From Sorghum bicolor (taxonomy: Eukaryota > Streptophyta > Magnoliopsida > Poales > Poaceae): DNA of 64,000 nt. Positions 18,945-29,310 of this stretch are shown piece by piece. The notes below the pieces were generated by a model. The model had not been told where the DNA came from, made no database searches, and worked only from the letters and a program-made list of their open reading frames with translations. Within the stretch, counting starts at the first letter, position 1. Each line of letters opens with the position of its first letter. The stretch is from positions 15,241,202 through 15,305,201 of the forward strand of contig NC_012873.2 in NCBI RefSeq assembly GCF_000003195.3, in the 5' to 3' direction. The position numbers were made by a program, and so were the translations under genes.

Positions 18945-21900
18945 TGGATAGATTCGCCGATGATGGAAAATTAGGCCAGGGATTCACATCGGCCGATGAT
19001 TTGGTAGAAGTAGATATAGGTAGTGGTGATAAGCCTAGGCCTACTTTTATTAGTGCTAAATTAGATCCTGAGTGTAAGCGACAATTGACTAGTTTGTTAA
19101 AGGAATATAAAGATTGCTTTGCTTGGGATTATACAGAGATGCCTGGTTTAGACCGATCAATTGTTGAACATCGGTTACCCATCAAGTCTGGATTTCGGCC
19201 ACATCAGCAACCAGCCCGCCGATGTAATCCTAACATTCTACCTGATATTAAGGCCGAAATCACTAAACTTATTGAAGCTAAGTTTATTCGGCAGTGTCGG
19301 TATGCCGAATGGATTTCCAATGTTGTTCCGGTTTACAAGAAGAACGGGAAGCTTCGGGTGTGCATTGATTTCAGGAATCTCAATAAAGCTATGCCGATGG
19401 ATGGGTACCCAATGCCTGTCGCTGATCTACTGGTTGATGCTGCGGCTGGCCATCGGGTCATCAGCTTCATGGATGGTAATGCAGGTTACAATCAAATATT
19501 CATGGCAGAGGAGGATATTCCAAAAACCGCATTCAGGTGTCCTGGTCATGTTGGGCTATTTGAATGGATAGTCATGACTTTTGGGTTAAAGAATGCTGGT
19601 GCTACTTATCAAAGGGCTATGAATTTTATATTTCATGAGTTCATCGGCAAGCTCGTAGAGATTTATATTGATGATGTGGTGGTTAAGTCTGGAGATTTCT
19701 CAAAGCATCTTGCCGATTTACAAAAAGTGTTAGAGTGCACAAGGAAGCATGGATTGAAGATGAATCCCAACAAGTGTGCATTTGGCGTATCGGCAGGACA
19801 GTTTCTTGGTTTCATGGTACATCAGAGGGGTATTGAAATTAGTCGAAGATCCATTGATGCCATCAATAAAATAGTGGCCCCTACCAACAAAACCGAGCTC
19901 CAATCCTTGATCGGCAAGGTAAATTTTATCAGGAGATTTATATCGAATTTGTCTCGTAGGATTCGTGCTTTCAGTCCTCTTCTTAAATTGAAAGTCGATC
20001 AAGAGTTTATTTGGGGAGAAGAACAGCAGTTGGCTCTGGATGAAATCAAGAAGTATCTAGTAAATCCTCCAGTTTTAGTTCCACCTCAACAAGGGAAGCC
20101 CTTCAGATTGTATTTATCTACCGATGGATCGGTTATCGGTTCAGCTTTAGTTCAAGAGTTTGAAGGGAAAGAAAGGGTAATTTATTATTTGAGTAGGAGG
20201 TTGATTGATGCTGAAACCAGGTATTCGGCCATTGAGAAACTATGCTTATGCTTATATTTTTCATGTATCAAGCTGAGACATTACCTGTTATCGGCCGAAT
20301 GCACTGTTGTTTGCAAAGATGACGTGGTCCGGTACATGCTATCTATGCCGATTATGAGTGGTAGGATCGGCAAATGGATTTTAGCGCTGTCGGAGTTCGA
20401 TTTGCGTTACGAATCGGCTAAGGCAGTCAAAGGGCAGATTGTGGCCGATTTTGTGACTCAGCATTGCGGTCTAGTGGAAACCTTGGAAATTGTACCCTGG
20501 ACGCTCTTCTTTGATGGATCTACCTGTGACCGGGGGGCAGGAATCGGCATTGTATTAGTTTCCCCTAAGGGGAGGAAGTATGAGTTTTCCTTGCCGATTG
20601 TTGCCACATCGACAAATAATCAGGCTGAGTATCAAGCTCTGATCAAAGGATTGGAGTTGCTGAGAGAAGTTCGTGCTGATGCTGTTGAAATATTCGGGGA
20701 TTCTATGTTGGTTATAAATCAATTGGCCGGAAGCTATGAATGCCGAAGTGAAGTTCTCATAACGTATTTCGAGAGAAGTATGCAACTGTTAAAGGAATTC
20801 AAGGATTTCCGATTGGAGTATGTTCCCCGATTGCATAATGAAGACGCTAATCGGTTAGCTCAGCATGCCTCGGGATATCAGCCAATGATTAATGCGACAT
20901 CGGTAGTCGGTGCCGATGATTGGAGGAAAGAAATTATTGATTATCTGAAAGATCCATCCAAAAAAGTTGAAAGACGGGTTCGATTTCAAGCAACCAAGTA
21001 TGTGCTCCTTGAAAATGAATTGTATTATCGAACTATCGACGGGATTCTTCTCCGATGCTTGGGTGATGATGAAGCCAGAAGTTTGATGGGGGAAATCCAT
21101 GAAGGAGTGTGTGGAGCGCATCAGTCAGCTTTTAAGATGAAGTGGATGATTCGAAGGAATGGATATTTTTGGCCAACCATACTTGAAGATTGTTTTAAAT
21201 ATTTCAAGGGATGTCAAGGTTGTCAAAAGTTTGGTAATATCCAAAGAGCACCCGCATCGGCTATGAATCCTATAATAAAGCCTTGGCCGTTCCGGGGATG
21301 GGCCATCGATCTGATCGGCCAGATTTATCCACCATCTAGCAAAGGGCATAAGTTCATTCTAGTTGCCACTGACTATTTCACTAAATGGGTTGAAGCTATT
21401 CCTTTGAAGAAAGTCACATCGGCCAATATGATTGATTTTGTGAAGGAGCATATTATTTACCGATTTGGGATTCCCCAAACGATTACTACCGATCAGGGCA
21501 CCATGTTCACATCACGGGAGTTCGATGAATTCGCAATCGGTATGGGAATTAAAGTGTTGAATTCTTCTCCTTATTATGCTCAAGCCAATGGGCAGGCCGA
21601 AGCGTCTAACAAAGGAATTATCAAGCTTATTAAACGGAAGATTGAAGAAAATCCTAAGCGGTGGCATACATTATTAAATGAAGCATTGTGGTCTTATCGG
21701 ATGGCTTGTCATGGATCGACCAAGGTATCACCCTATCAATTGGTGTATGGACATGATGCAGTGTTGACTTGGGAAATTAAGGCTGGATCTAGGCGATTAT
21801 CTTTTCAAGATCAATTAACTTCCGATGGTTATGCCACTTTGATGACCGATGAATTGGACGATCTAGCAGGGCATCGGTTAAAAGCTTTAATGAGTATAGA

Positions 21901-22177
21901 AGAGAATAAGAAAAGAGTTGCTAGATGGTACGATAAGAAGGTGAAGGCTAAAGAGTTTGCCGATGGGGATTTGGTATGGAAATTAATTTTACCAGTTGGG
22001 ACCAAAAGCTCGAAGTTTGGAAAGTGGTCTCCTAATTGGGAGGGTCCTTATCGGATAAGTCGATCGGCTCCTGGTAATGCCTACATTCTAGAAACCCTCG
22101 AAGGAATTGAATTTCCCAGAGCATTAAACGGCAAATATTTAAAGAAGTACTACCCCAGTATATGGGTCTATGCATAG
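18944..22177 (+). CDS. Pol: RT, RNase H, second archaeal-type RNase H, integrase (Tat copy 2)
   Basis: An intact 1077-residue ORF. RT is about residues 110-300, with CIDFRNLNKAMPMDGYPMP and the catalytic YIDDVV near residue 241. The ordinary Ty3 RNase H is about 380-505 (LYLSTDGSVIG, SAIEKLCLC, CKDDVVRYM). A second RNase H of archaeal type, diagnostic of the Tat clade, is about 515-645 (FFDGSTCDRGAGIG, NNQAEYQALIKGL, FGDSMLVINQ, HNEDANRLAQ), with all acidic residues present. Integrase follows: zinc region 715-765 (GCQGCQKFGN), catalytic AIDLIG near 788, TTDQGT near 849 and NGQAEASN (Glu near 885), then SKFGKWSPNWEGPYRI. No chromodomain. The start at 18944 overlaps the Gag-Pro stop. Confidence 0.93.
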   Translation: MDRFADDGKLGQGFTSADDLVEVDIGSGDKPRPTFISAKLDPECKRQLTSLLKEYKDCFAWDYTEMPGLDRSIVEHRLPIKSGFRPHQQPARRCNPNILPDIKAEITKLIEAKFIRQCRYAEWISNVVPVYKKNGKLRVCIDFRNLNKAMPMDGYPMPVADLLVDAAAGHRVISFMDGNAGYNQIFMAEEDIPKTAFRCPGHVGLFEWIVMTFGLKNAGATYQRAMNFIFHEFIGKLVEIYIDDVVVKSGDFSKHLADLQKVLECTRKHGLKMNPNKCAFGVSAGQFLGFMVHQRGIEISRRSIDAINKIVAPTNKTELQSLIGKVNFIRRFISNLSRRIRAFSPLLKLKVDQEFIWGEEQQLALDEIKKYLVNPPVLVPPQQGKPFRLYLSTDGSVIGSALVQEFEGKERVIYYLSRRLIDAETRYSAIEKLCLCLYFSCIKLRHYLLSAECTVVCKDDVVRYMLSMPIMSGRIGKWILALSEFDLRYESAKAVKGQIVADFVTQHCGLVETLEIVPWTLFFDGSTCDRGAGIGIVLVSPKGRKYEFSLPIVATSTNNQAEYQALIKGLELLREVRADAVEIFGDSMLVINQLAGSYECRSEVLITYFERSMQLLKEFKDFRLEYVPRLHNEDANRLAQHASGYQPMINATSVVGADDWRKEIIDYLKDPSKKVERRVRFQATKYVLLENELYYRTIDGILLRCLGDDEARSLMGEIHEGVCGAHQSAFKMKWMIRRNGYFWPTILEDCFKYFKGCQGCQKFGNIQRAPASAMNPIIKPWPFRGWAIDLIGQIYPPSSKGHKFILVATDYFTKWVEAIPLKKVTSANMIDFVKEHIIYRFGIPQTITTDQGTMFTSREFDEFAIGMGIKVLNSSPYYAQANGQAEASNKGIIKLIKRKIEENPKRWHTLLNEALWSYRMACHGSTKVSPYQLVYGHDAVLTWEIKAGSRRLSFQDQLTSDGYATLMTDELDDLAGHRLKALMSIEENKKRVARWYDKKVKAKEFADGDLVWKLILPVGTKSSKFGKWSPNWEGPYRISRSAPGNAYILETLEGIEFPRALNGKYLKKYYPSIWVYA

Positions 22178-22330
22178 AAGTTTAGGTGCCGATAACACTC
22201 CTATCAGCTGGATCCAAATGCTTGGGGACAAGACTTGGTGTTTCAAAAGTTTAGGCGCCGATAACAGTCCTATCGGCTAGACTAAAAGCTGAGGAAGCAG
22301 GAAAGCGCAGATACAATGCCGATGGGAACT

Positions 22331-25300
22331 CTATGGGTTAAGCAGCGTCTGGATTGCCGATATAGTGCGTAGCCGAATTTGGTTGGCTGCTTCTATCTCC
22401 TTGATGTCATCATCGGCAGAACCTTCTATCGGCTTTAGCTTCTTCTTCAGTTGGAGTGCTTTGCGACCATGCGCATTTCGCTCGCGCTCAAGAAGCCTAA
22501 TGGTCTCTGGCAATTGGCTCTCTTCCTGTTGGGCTTGGGACAGAGCGTTCTCTACTTCCTTAAGCTCCGCCAATAGGGACTCTTTTCTTGCCGATAGATC
22601 GGATATCTTCTGCTTCAGCGCGTCTCCAGAAGATCTCAGGATGCCGATGTTCTTGTGCTTCTCATCGGTCAAAAGCTTTTCTTTCCTCATTTCATCGGAG
22701 AGTTGAGTCTGAGCGGCTCTATCGGCAAGCCGCCGAGAAGCTCTTTGGTACTGCAGCTGGCGACTCTCCAGATGAGCGGCTTGGAACAGGATTTCTTCAA
22801 CGTCGGCTGGGACTTGGCCTCTGAGAGTTCTGAACAGGGTCTTGGTAGGGTCGGAATCATCAACCAATTGCGCTGTGTCCTGGTGGAGGAGAGCTGACAA
22901 TTCTTCCAGCCTGACCCTGACCTCTGCCGATGTGATGCCGACCGACTGAGAAGTGCTTGCTTCTTCACCTTCTTCTTCAGAGAAATCGATGGTGAAGGAG
23001 AACAGGCTATCGGGAGAATCTTGTTCCTGGGAGGGAAAGCAAAATTAGCCCATACTTAGAGAATCGGCAAATAATGCTGGCGGTAAACAGTGACTTACTT
23101 GCTTCAAGGCGATCTCTTGCCTTGGACTGGGAGGTGCTGACGGAGCTGCGGGCTGACCGGCCAAAGATGCCGATGGAACTACAGGTTGATCGGCTAAGGT
23201 TGCCGATGGGACGATATCGACTGAAAGAAGACAAGAAAGGTTATGAGACTAAATAAGAATAAGTTCATCGGTAGCGATATTGTTAAAGTATGTTACCGGA
23301 GGAGGGAAACANNNNNNNNNNNNNNNNNNNNNNNNNNNNNNNNNNNNNNNNNNNNNNNNNNNNNNNNNNNNNNNNNNNNNNNNNNNNNNNNNNNNNNNNN
23401 NNNNNNNNNNNGCTAGGTGGGGGAGATGGTGCTTGCTGTGGCTGGGCTTCTGGAGAAGAAGGAGAAGACTCCACCGGAATTGGAGATACCGGAGGAGGAG
23501 GGGGAGTTGCTACCTTCTGGTGCTTTGTTCCAGTCTTAGCACCCGTGGTACCCTTCCTCTTTGGCTGGCTGGACTGGGTGGCATCGGCACCTTGACGTGT
23601 GATCTTTGCCGATGCACTGGTTTGCTGCAATAACGAACAAGGGTTTATAAGTATAAATAAAGCCGATATAAAGATAGTCAGCGTAAAAGATAAAGATTTG
23701 ACAAATTGCCTTGAAAGCCCGCGCCAGAGTGGGAGCAGCTACCGTTGGTGATGTCTGGGTTCTCCTGGTTGTAACTTTCCTGAGGCGCACACCCCGATGC
23801 ACGATGGAAGCCAGAGTGGGAGCATTGTGGCCGATTGAGGAAATCGGGCCTGATGGAAACAAGTCGATCGGCTTGCCACTCCTGCTAACCGATGGAGGAA
23901 TATTGTCAGCCTGCAAAAGGAATACAAGGGTAAGCTGCCGATGGAAGTAATAGTGAGAAAATGAAACGTTGGTTTGAGTTACTTACAGTGTCATCGGGAC
24001 CTTCGTATTCGGGGTCAATCATGTTGCGGTATGAAAGTGCCGATCTGCAGAATAGATGCTCTTTCCATTCTGCCCACCATAACTTGTATGCCTAAGTGAT
24101 AAAAGCAGCCGGAACCCATTCTGACAGATCTACATCTACATCGGCGTTTGGTGGTAGTTGGGCTACTCGAGTCCACTCAAGAAGGTTGTTGATGGTTTCT
24201 CTGGGTTTTATCACATCGGCATAAGGAAGTGCAATCGGCAACTGGCCGAAAGCTAACTGGCGAGCTAATGCCGATGGATTGTAAAATTCGTAAGTCTGGG
24301 GAGAAGTTTTTGTGCTACCGAAAAAATTCACTGGAATGGCTCTGGGAGTCACAATTGCCATCATCGCCTCATTATCCCTGTCGAGAGCTTCATCAAATGG
24401 ATTGAAGGTCAGAGGGAGAATGCTATCTGGGTCATCATAAGCCAACCATGGTCGTTCATCCCTGGCCAAACCCTCATACAGAGTCTCGAAGAATCGGCCA
24501 ATTTGATCCGGATTACTCCCTGAACCAGGTAGGACTATGACAGCTTCGCCAAAGTTCAAGGGGGCAAGCGTTGCCGATTCCTCTTCACCCAACACATGAT
24601 TTTCGGCTATATCTCTTGGGAAGTGCTGTGAGAACAAGTTGAAATCAAGGCGCTTATGCAGGTGCAGATTGAGCCACATATTAATAAACCACCAGGGGCC
24701 TCCCAAGTTGCCGATGGATTGGCCAAGCAGGAGTTTCTGGGCTACCTGATGGAGAAGGTGGTAAACGGCGCCAAGCAAGTATCGGCCGAGAGGAAATTGG
24801 CCACCGTTAGCCAGTCTCTCTACTGCCGATAGATAGACGGAAGTCGGTCCTGCCGATCGACCACAGAATACAAACTTGTCCAGCCACATGTTCAGAAAGG
24901 TGGTTTGCTCCTTTATGGTGACAGGCCCTCTCCCGCGGTACTTCTGAATGTACCCTGACTAACCGCCGATAGCGCGAGTCTCCACTTTGGCACTGGGGGC
25001 AGTATCAAAAAAGTGGGTGCTATCGGCAGAAGATATATCTAGCCCAGTGAGCATGGCTACATCGGCAAGGGTAGGAGAAGCAGGGCCGTGGCCAAAAACA
25101 AAAGCATTGAGGGTGTCTGACCAAAAGTAGGACGCAGCTATCAGCAGTGACTCGTTCCTGTGCATATCGGCAATGGATAGCCTAATGCATTGGGCTAGCT
25201 TCCTTTCACCCCACTGGACTTCATAAGAATTGCTGACCCTCAAGAACCAGTCTTTCCACCCTACGGTAGGGCTAGGCCAAGAGCGAAAAGTGTCTTTCCA

Positions 25301-25726
25301 CAGATCTAAAGAAAAGTTTTCAGCTCTAAAGGGGATCCTATTGGTTTCTGCGTTAATAAGGTTGGTTGGATCTGAATCCCCTAGAGGGCCGAGACATTGA
25401 AGGTGTGGTTGATCGGTGGGGATGACAATTTTATTGGACAACTCCTAGTGATTTTGGGGGAATAAAAATACAAAGAAAAAGGAAAAGGAGAATATTCAGT
25501 AAGATGAATCGCGGATGAACAGGAATAAAAAATACAGAAGATGAGATGGAGATCTGACCTCAGGGACGACGAAGCCAATGGCCATCTTGTCGTGAAGAGG
25601 ACGTTGGAGGGCACCGGAGTTGATGAAGAGAAGTGCTTGTCGAAGGTCTTGAAGGTTGTAAATGGCGCCGCCGCTGGAAAAGTAAAGTTGGGTAGTAGAA
25701 TGGTGTGATGGGGAAGGAGTACCCAA
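22331..25726 (-). pseudogene. antisense six-exon plant mobile domain gene carried by Tat copy 2
   Basis: Exons on the minus strand, from the splice sites: 25726-25559, 25444-23987, 23910-about 23713, 23624 into the gap, about 23220-23099, and 23027-22331. Intron ends are GT-AG, except that the third donor appears to be GC where copy 1 has GT. Exon 2 holds the PMD (aminotransferase-like) domain: TFRSWPSPTVGW, LNAFVFGHGPASPTLADV, LNMWLDKFVFCG, GGPWWFINMWL, TPRAIPVNFFGS. The middle exons are basic and proline-rich. The last exon is a long coiled coil (SDLSARKESLLAELKEVENA) ending at residues LLNP. Two in-frame TAG codons break exon 2 (near 24959 and 24092); copy 1 has Trp and Gln codons there. 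Family proteins act in plant transposon silencing; whether the element copy does is unknown. Confidence 0.8.
23312..23411. other. assembly gap of 100 N
   Basis: There are exactly 100 undetermined bases, the conventional size for a gap of unknown length. It falls inside the proline-rich exon of the antisense gene. Translations across it are meaningless. Confidence 0.99.
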
Positions 25727-26210
25727 GAAGGAACTATTTATAGGACAAGATGGGCAAGGGCAAATCCGACTTATCTCTTTGCCGCATCCGAGAAACCCGA
25801 GGGTACTCAGGTGGATATGGTAACTGTTCGCACGGTAATCCAGGGATTGTGCAGATGATTTGACGGGAAGCGGTCATTATCTGAAGATATTTTACTGTGC
25901 GAGATCTCCTGGTCGGTCCATCGGCGATATTCTATAACGGTCATCCTGCCGATGGGCGGATAGAGAGGAAGTAATCGTTTTTGCGAATATCCTGGTCAGA
26001 GCATCGGCAGATCTTTGTAACGGTATTGTTGCCGATGTACGACTGAGAAAAATGCCCGTTTAGGAAGTTGGGGATTTCGAGGAATCTGCGGAGGATTAGG
26101 ATCAGAGTTGTCCAGATTGAGGTTGTCGGTTACCAGATTAGGAGCATTAATTGCGGAGAAGGCATCATTACAGCAGAGAATTTCGGAGCATTAATAGTTT
26201 TATACTCCGA
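25727..26210 (+). other. noncoding strip between antisense gene and 3' polypurine tract
   Basis: It should hold the promoter of the antisense gene, reading left. On the minus strand CCTATAAATAG-like sequence is present at about 25733-25744 (plus strand CTATTTATAGG), a TATA box a few bases before the 25726 end. Several GCCGAT/ATCGGC hexamers occur. There is no ORF of note. Confidence 0.6.
25733..25744 (-). promoter_or_regulatory. TATA box of the antisense PMD gene
   Basis: The minus strand reads CCTATAAATAG here, just upstream of the first open codon of the antisense gene. The same TATA form is present in copy 1 near 11257-11265 (plus strand TATTTATAGG), upstream of its ATG at 11189, which supports a conserved antisense promoter. 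Confidence 0.6.
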
Positions 26211-26225
26211 AACTGGGGGGGCATG
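26211..26225 (+). promoter_or_regulatory. polypurine tract of Tat copy 2
   Basis: AACTGGGGGGGCATG ends directly at the 3' LTR. Confidence 0.8.
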
Positions 26226-26915
26226 TGTTGACACCGTTTTTGGGCACGTGTCTAGGATGGCAGGATAGGGTGGCAGTACGATGCGGGTTGCCGAAGAGGA
26301 TGGTTGCCGATGAGGGAGAGGTTGAATGTGACTAAGTCCACAGGCAGTAATATGGTGCCGATGGCTGGATAAAAAGGTCTGCCGATGACTATGGCAAAGG
26401 GATTGCCGATGATGCAAAGGAGGAGTCCGGAAGCTGCCAGTTGTCATGTGGAGGAGTTTCGGTTTGTCACGAAGGATAGTTTTGTTATTTCCTTAATTAT
26501 TTGCATCGTTTTGTATACGGATTCCGTGTAATTTGGAATTTGAATTCTAATCGTGTCTGGTTGTAGCTCTTTGAGCAGGGTATAAATATAAACCCTAAGG
26601 CCTTGTAATAAAAAAATCAAGAAATCAATCAAATACACGTTTTTACTCATATTCCAGCATCTACTTTTCGACGACTTCGTCATATTTTTTTTCTTTTTAT
26701 TACGAGTTCTTAGGAATTCGTCGACTTAAGCTCGGCGTGTTCTCAAGTTCCGCGTGAGTACCTCTTAGCCGTGACATCCGGGCGCATCGCTGTTGTCAGG
26801 ACTAAAGTATTCGAGTTATCACCTTTGCCGATAGTAAGGTCAAATCGGCTGGCACGCCTTAACGTTTGAATCGGGTATTAGCCCTTTGTGTTTGCAGATC
26901 AGTTTTGCATCAACA
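26226..26915 (+). repeat. 3' LTR of Tat copy 2
   Basis: It is 690 bp and differs from the 5' LTR at five positions I can find by eye. It is followed by the target duplication GATGG at 26916-26920. Confidence 0.95.
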
Positions 26916-26920
26916 GATGG

Positions 26921-27545
26921 CATCATTGCAGTTTCCCATTAGACCCGATTAACGGCGCCAGCAATTTTGCTACATTGGGTCCAATACAGGAGGGCCGATT
27001 TCACCTTGGTTCAAGTAAAAGAAGGCCCATTTCACCTCAGTTCAAGCGCTGGAGGACCCACTTTTCTTGATTCAAGTCCATGAGGGCACATGATGTTGTC
27101 ACAATGTTTTGTTTGATGAGACAAAAGGTGGCAGTAGAGCTACACCATTTGAAATTTCATGACCCTGTGTCAGATAGACATAGTCAAAAAGAACAAAAAG
27201 AATAAAAATAAGGGAGAAGAACATTTGAGGATAAAGGTGAAAGTTACGCTCGACATTGTTTGGAGATTTTTTTGACCACCGTTTATGTGTACTTGGGGAT
27301 TTCCCCAACCACCGAGCATGTTAATGTCTCGGATTGTGCTCGGGGACTCGTCGATCGCTCACCGTGCTCGAGGACTGCCCCGACCACTCTTCGACCATGG
27401 CTCGGGGATGGTCTCCTCAGTTACATATGAATTAGACTCATATACAACTGAGAGGTGCTTTTTGTTTTTAGACCTTGGCACCATGTGCCTACGTCACCTA
27501 CTAGCAGGCTTGGAGACTAAGTGGGCACACTTCACCTTGTGGTGA
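26921..27545 (+). mobile_element. element B (Tat-type), noncoding 3' region, first part
   Basis: This continues the sequence broken at 14637 by Tat copy 2. 27270-27420 has repeated CTCGGGGACTC and GGACTGCCCCGAC-like units of the kind seen before the polypurine tract of Tat elements. There is no reliable gene. The unit then breaks off around 27545 and resumes near 29071; GGGCACACTTCA occurs on both sides of the break. Confidence 0.5.
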
Positions 27546-29070
27546 TTGTGTTTTCTATTTCAACCCCTACGTGATGAGACCATACCAAGGCAATCAACAT
27601 TCAAGCATCCACTCAAGGTGAAAGCTAAACTTAATTCCAAATCATTTAGGTTTCCACATACAAGGCTACTACTTGGTTTATATGATTATAGATTCAAACA
27701 CCTTGCTATCATGGAACAAGAAGATTGCGATGTTATCACAACATTACAAACCGATGGCCTAGCACAACTCTTTGGATCAGAAGAGTTAGAGTCGAGGACG
27801 ACTCCTTTTCAAGTGGGGGAGGATGATGAGGACATGCCAACTCATCATATGATGGAACATGATGAGCTTTCACCATGCAAAACAAGTGAACATAAACATT
27901 ATACACCTACACGATGTTCTGCCAAAAGGAAACAAGAGCAGGTGAATTTGTTCCAAACTAAACTTGAGATTGAAATATTTAAGGATGTTATACTACCTAA
28001 AATCTTCTACTTATATCTTGATAAAGTTTACACAAGAAGGAGCTACTGCTGTACCAAAGGAGAGAAGATAGTTTTACATAGAAGCTGAACCAACACGCCA
28101 TCTAGCTGACAGCAAAAACGGACAAGTACTGTGCAGAAACAGACCAGTGCAAGCAATCTTCATAACTTTCGATTTCCGAATGATATGAAGGCCTATGATG
28201 ACATTTTTGAAAGGTCATCAAGTATTTTTTCCAATGCCTCAAGTCTCATCTCATTTGGACGTCGCAATCAAGAGTTATGCTTGGATTAGTCAAGACTGCT
28301 CAGAAGGTCAATAGTCTGTCATGACAGAATGTTGGTATAACTTGCTGTGCAAAACTGTACCAATCTACAATGTTTCATGGTGCATGACATATATTGCTGG
28401 AAAGCCCTTTGAGTCTAGTTTCACAACTAAGAAACGATTCGTCATTTGGACTTTCCAATAAAGAGTTATGGTCAGTTTATTAGAAAATGATCTGGAGGCC
28501 AACAGTCACGCGAAACCACTTCGGGACTCCATTCCGAGGGGATCTTTCATATTGTCTTCCTTTAGAAATTCCATTTCGTTTTCATACTGATCTAGCAGGG
28601 TTGTTGCTAGTATAAATATTCCCTACCTCTAAGCTATTAGGGACCATTGATCATTTTGATAAACTATATAATATTGTAGCTGCGCTGCTGAGTGCCTTAC
28701 TCAACCATTGTTCTTCCTTGTTCTTCTTGGACTTGTGAAGTGAATCCTGTGGGTTCCCCTACTTCGTGATCTACAGTTTTCATTCAGCTACGTCGTATTG
28801 TGTGGATTAGTTCTAGATTGTGGTTCTGCGGTCGTTCGGAGATCGAGTCGAAGTCTTCGTGGTTTCGGTGCCTCTCCCCGGCGCTTGGTCGCATCCAACC
28901 TTTGTCAGGTATAAAGCTAGCTATCCACTGTTCGCACCAAGTTATCCTTGTTCTTTTGGTCTACTGTCGTGAAGATCGGGCCACCCTCGTATCGATTCAT
29001 ATCGGTAGCCTATCACTACGCTTCTGATAAGTTAAAATCACACCATTACTTTTATTTATAGAAAATAAAA
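27546..29070 (+). mobile_element. fragment of a chromovirus-like Ty3 element: pol C-terminus and LTR
   Basis: The open frame 27546-28088 includes FGSEELESRTTPFQVGEDD and TPTRCSAKRKQEQVNLFQ, which resemble the C-terminal tail of Tekay/Del-type polyproteins. AAGTGGGGGAGG at 27810-27821 could be its polypurine tract. 28089-29040 is LTR-like, with a TATA box TATAAATATT at 28611-28620. Exact LTR ends and target duplication are not visible to me. It interrupts element B. Confidence 0.4.
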
Positions 29071-29310
29071 TGGGCACACTTCATTAGGAAGGAAATCTTT
29101 TGCATTTTGATAGAGCACCATATATTATTAAGACAACCAGCTTCTTCGATGATTCACAGTGGTCAACTAATGTTTGAACTAGTCAGAACATTGTTGTTAC
29201 TGTTCGAGTAATGTTTCGGCTGGTCGAAGACAAGAAGAGCTCAAGTTTTGCTGATCGAAGAAGCTCAAGGTGGTGTGTCACATCACAATACATGGAGCTC
29301 GGGGACTAGC
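29071..29310 (+). mobile_element. element B, noncoding 3' region, second part
   Basis: It runs up to a purine-rich GGAGCTCGGGGACTAGC directly before the LTR start at 29311. No gene. Confidence 0.45.

Larger units (their letters stand above)
14638..26915 (+). mobile_element. complete Tat/Retand-like Ty3 retrotransposon (copy 2)
   Basis: It is bounded by 690-bp LTRs (14638-15327 and 26226-26915) and by the target duplication GATGG (14633-14637 and 26916-26920). It has a PBS at 15335-15352 and a polypurine tract at 26211-26225. Gag-pro and pol are on the plus strand, and a spliced plant-mobile-domain gene is on the minus strand between pol and the 3' LTR. I count five differences between the two LTRs, about 0.7 percent, so the insertion is recent. 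The coding regions nevertheless carry a frameshift and several stop codons. A scaffold gap of 100 N lies in the antisense gene. Confidence 0.95.

Noticed and set aside
23280..23633. Open frames across the N gap
   Set aside because: They include undetermined bases; only the minus-strand part next to the gap fits the antisense exon.
27546..28088. A host gene of 180 residues
   Set aside because: The translation resembles the C-terminal tail of a chromovirus polyprotein and is followed by LTR-like DNA.
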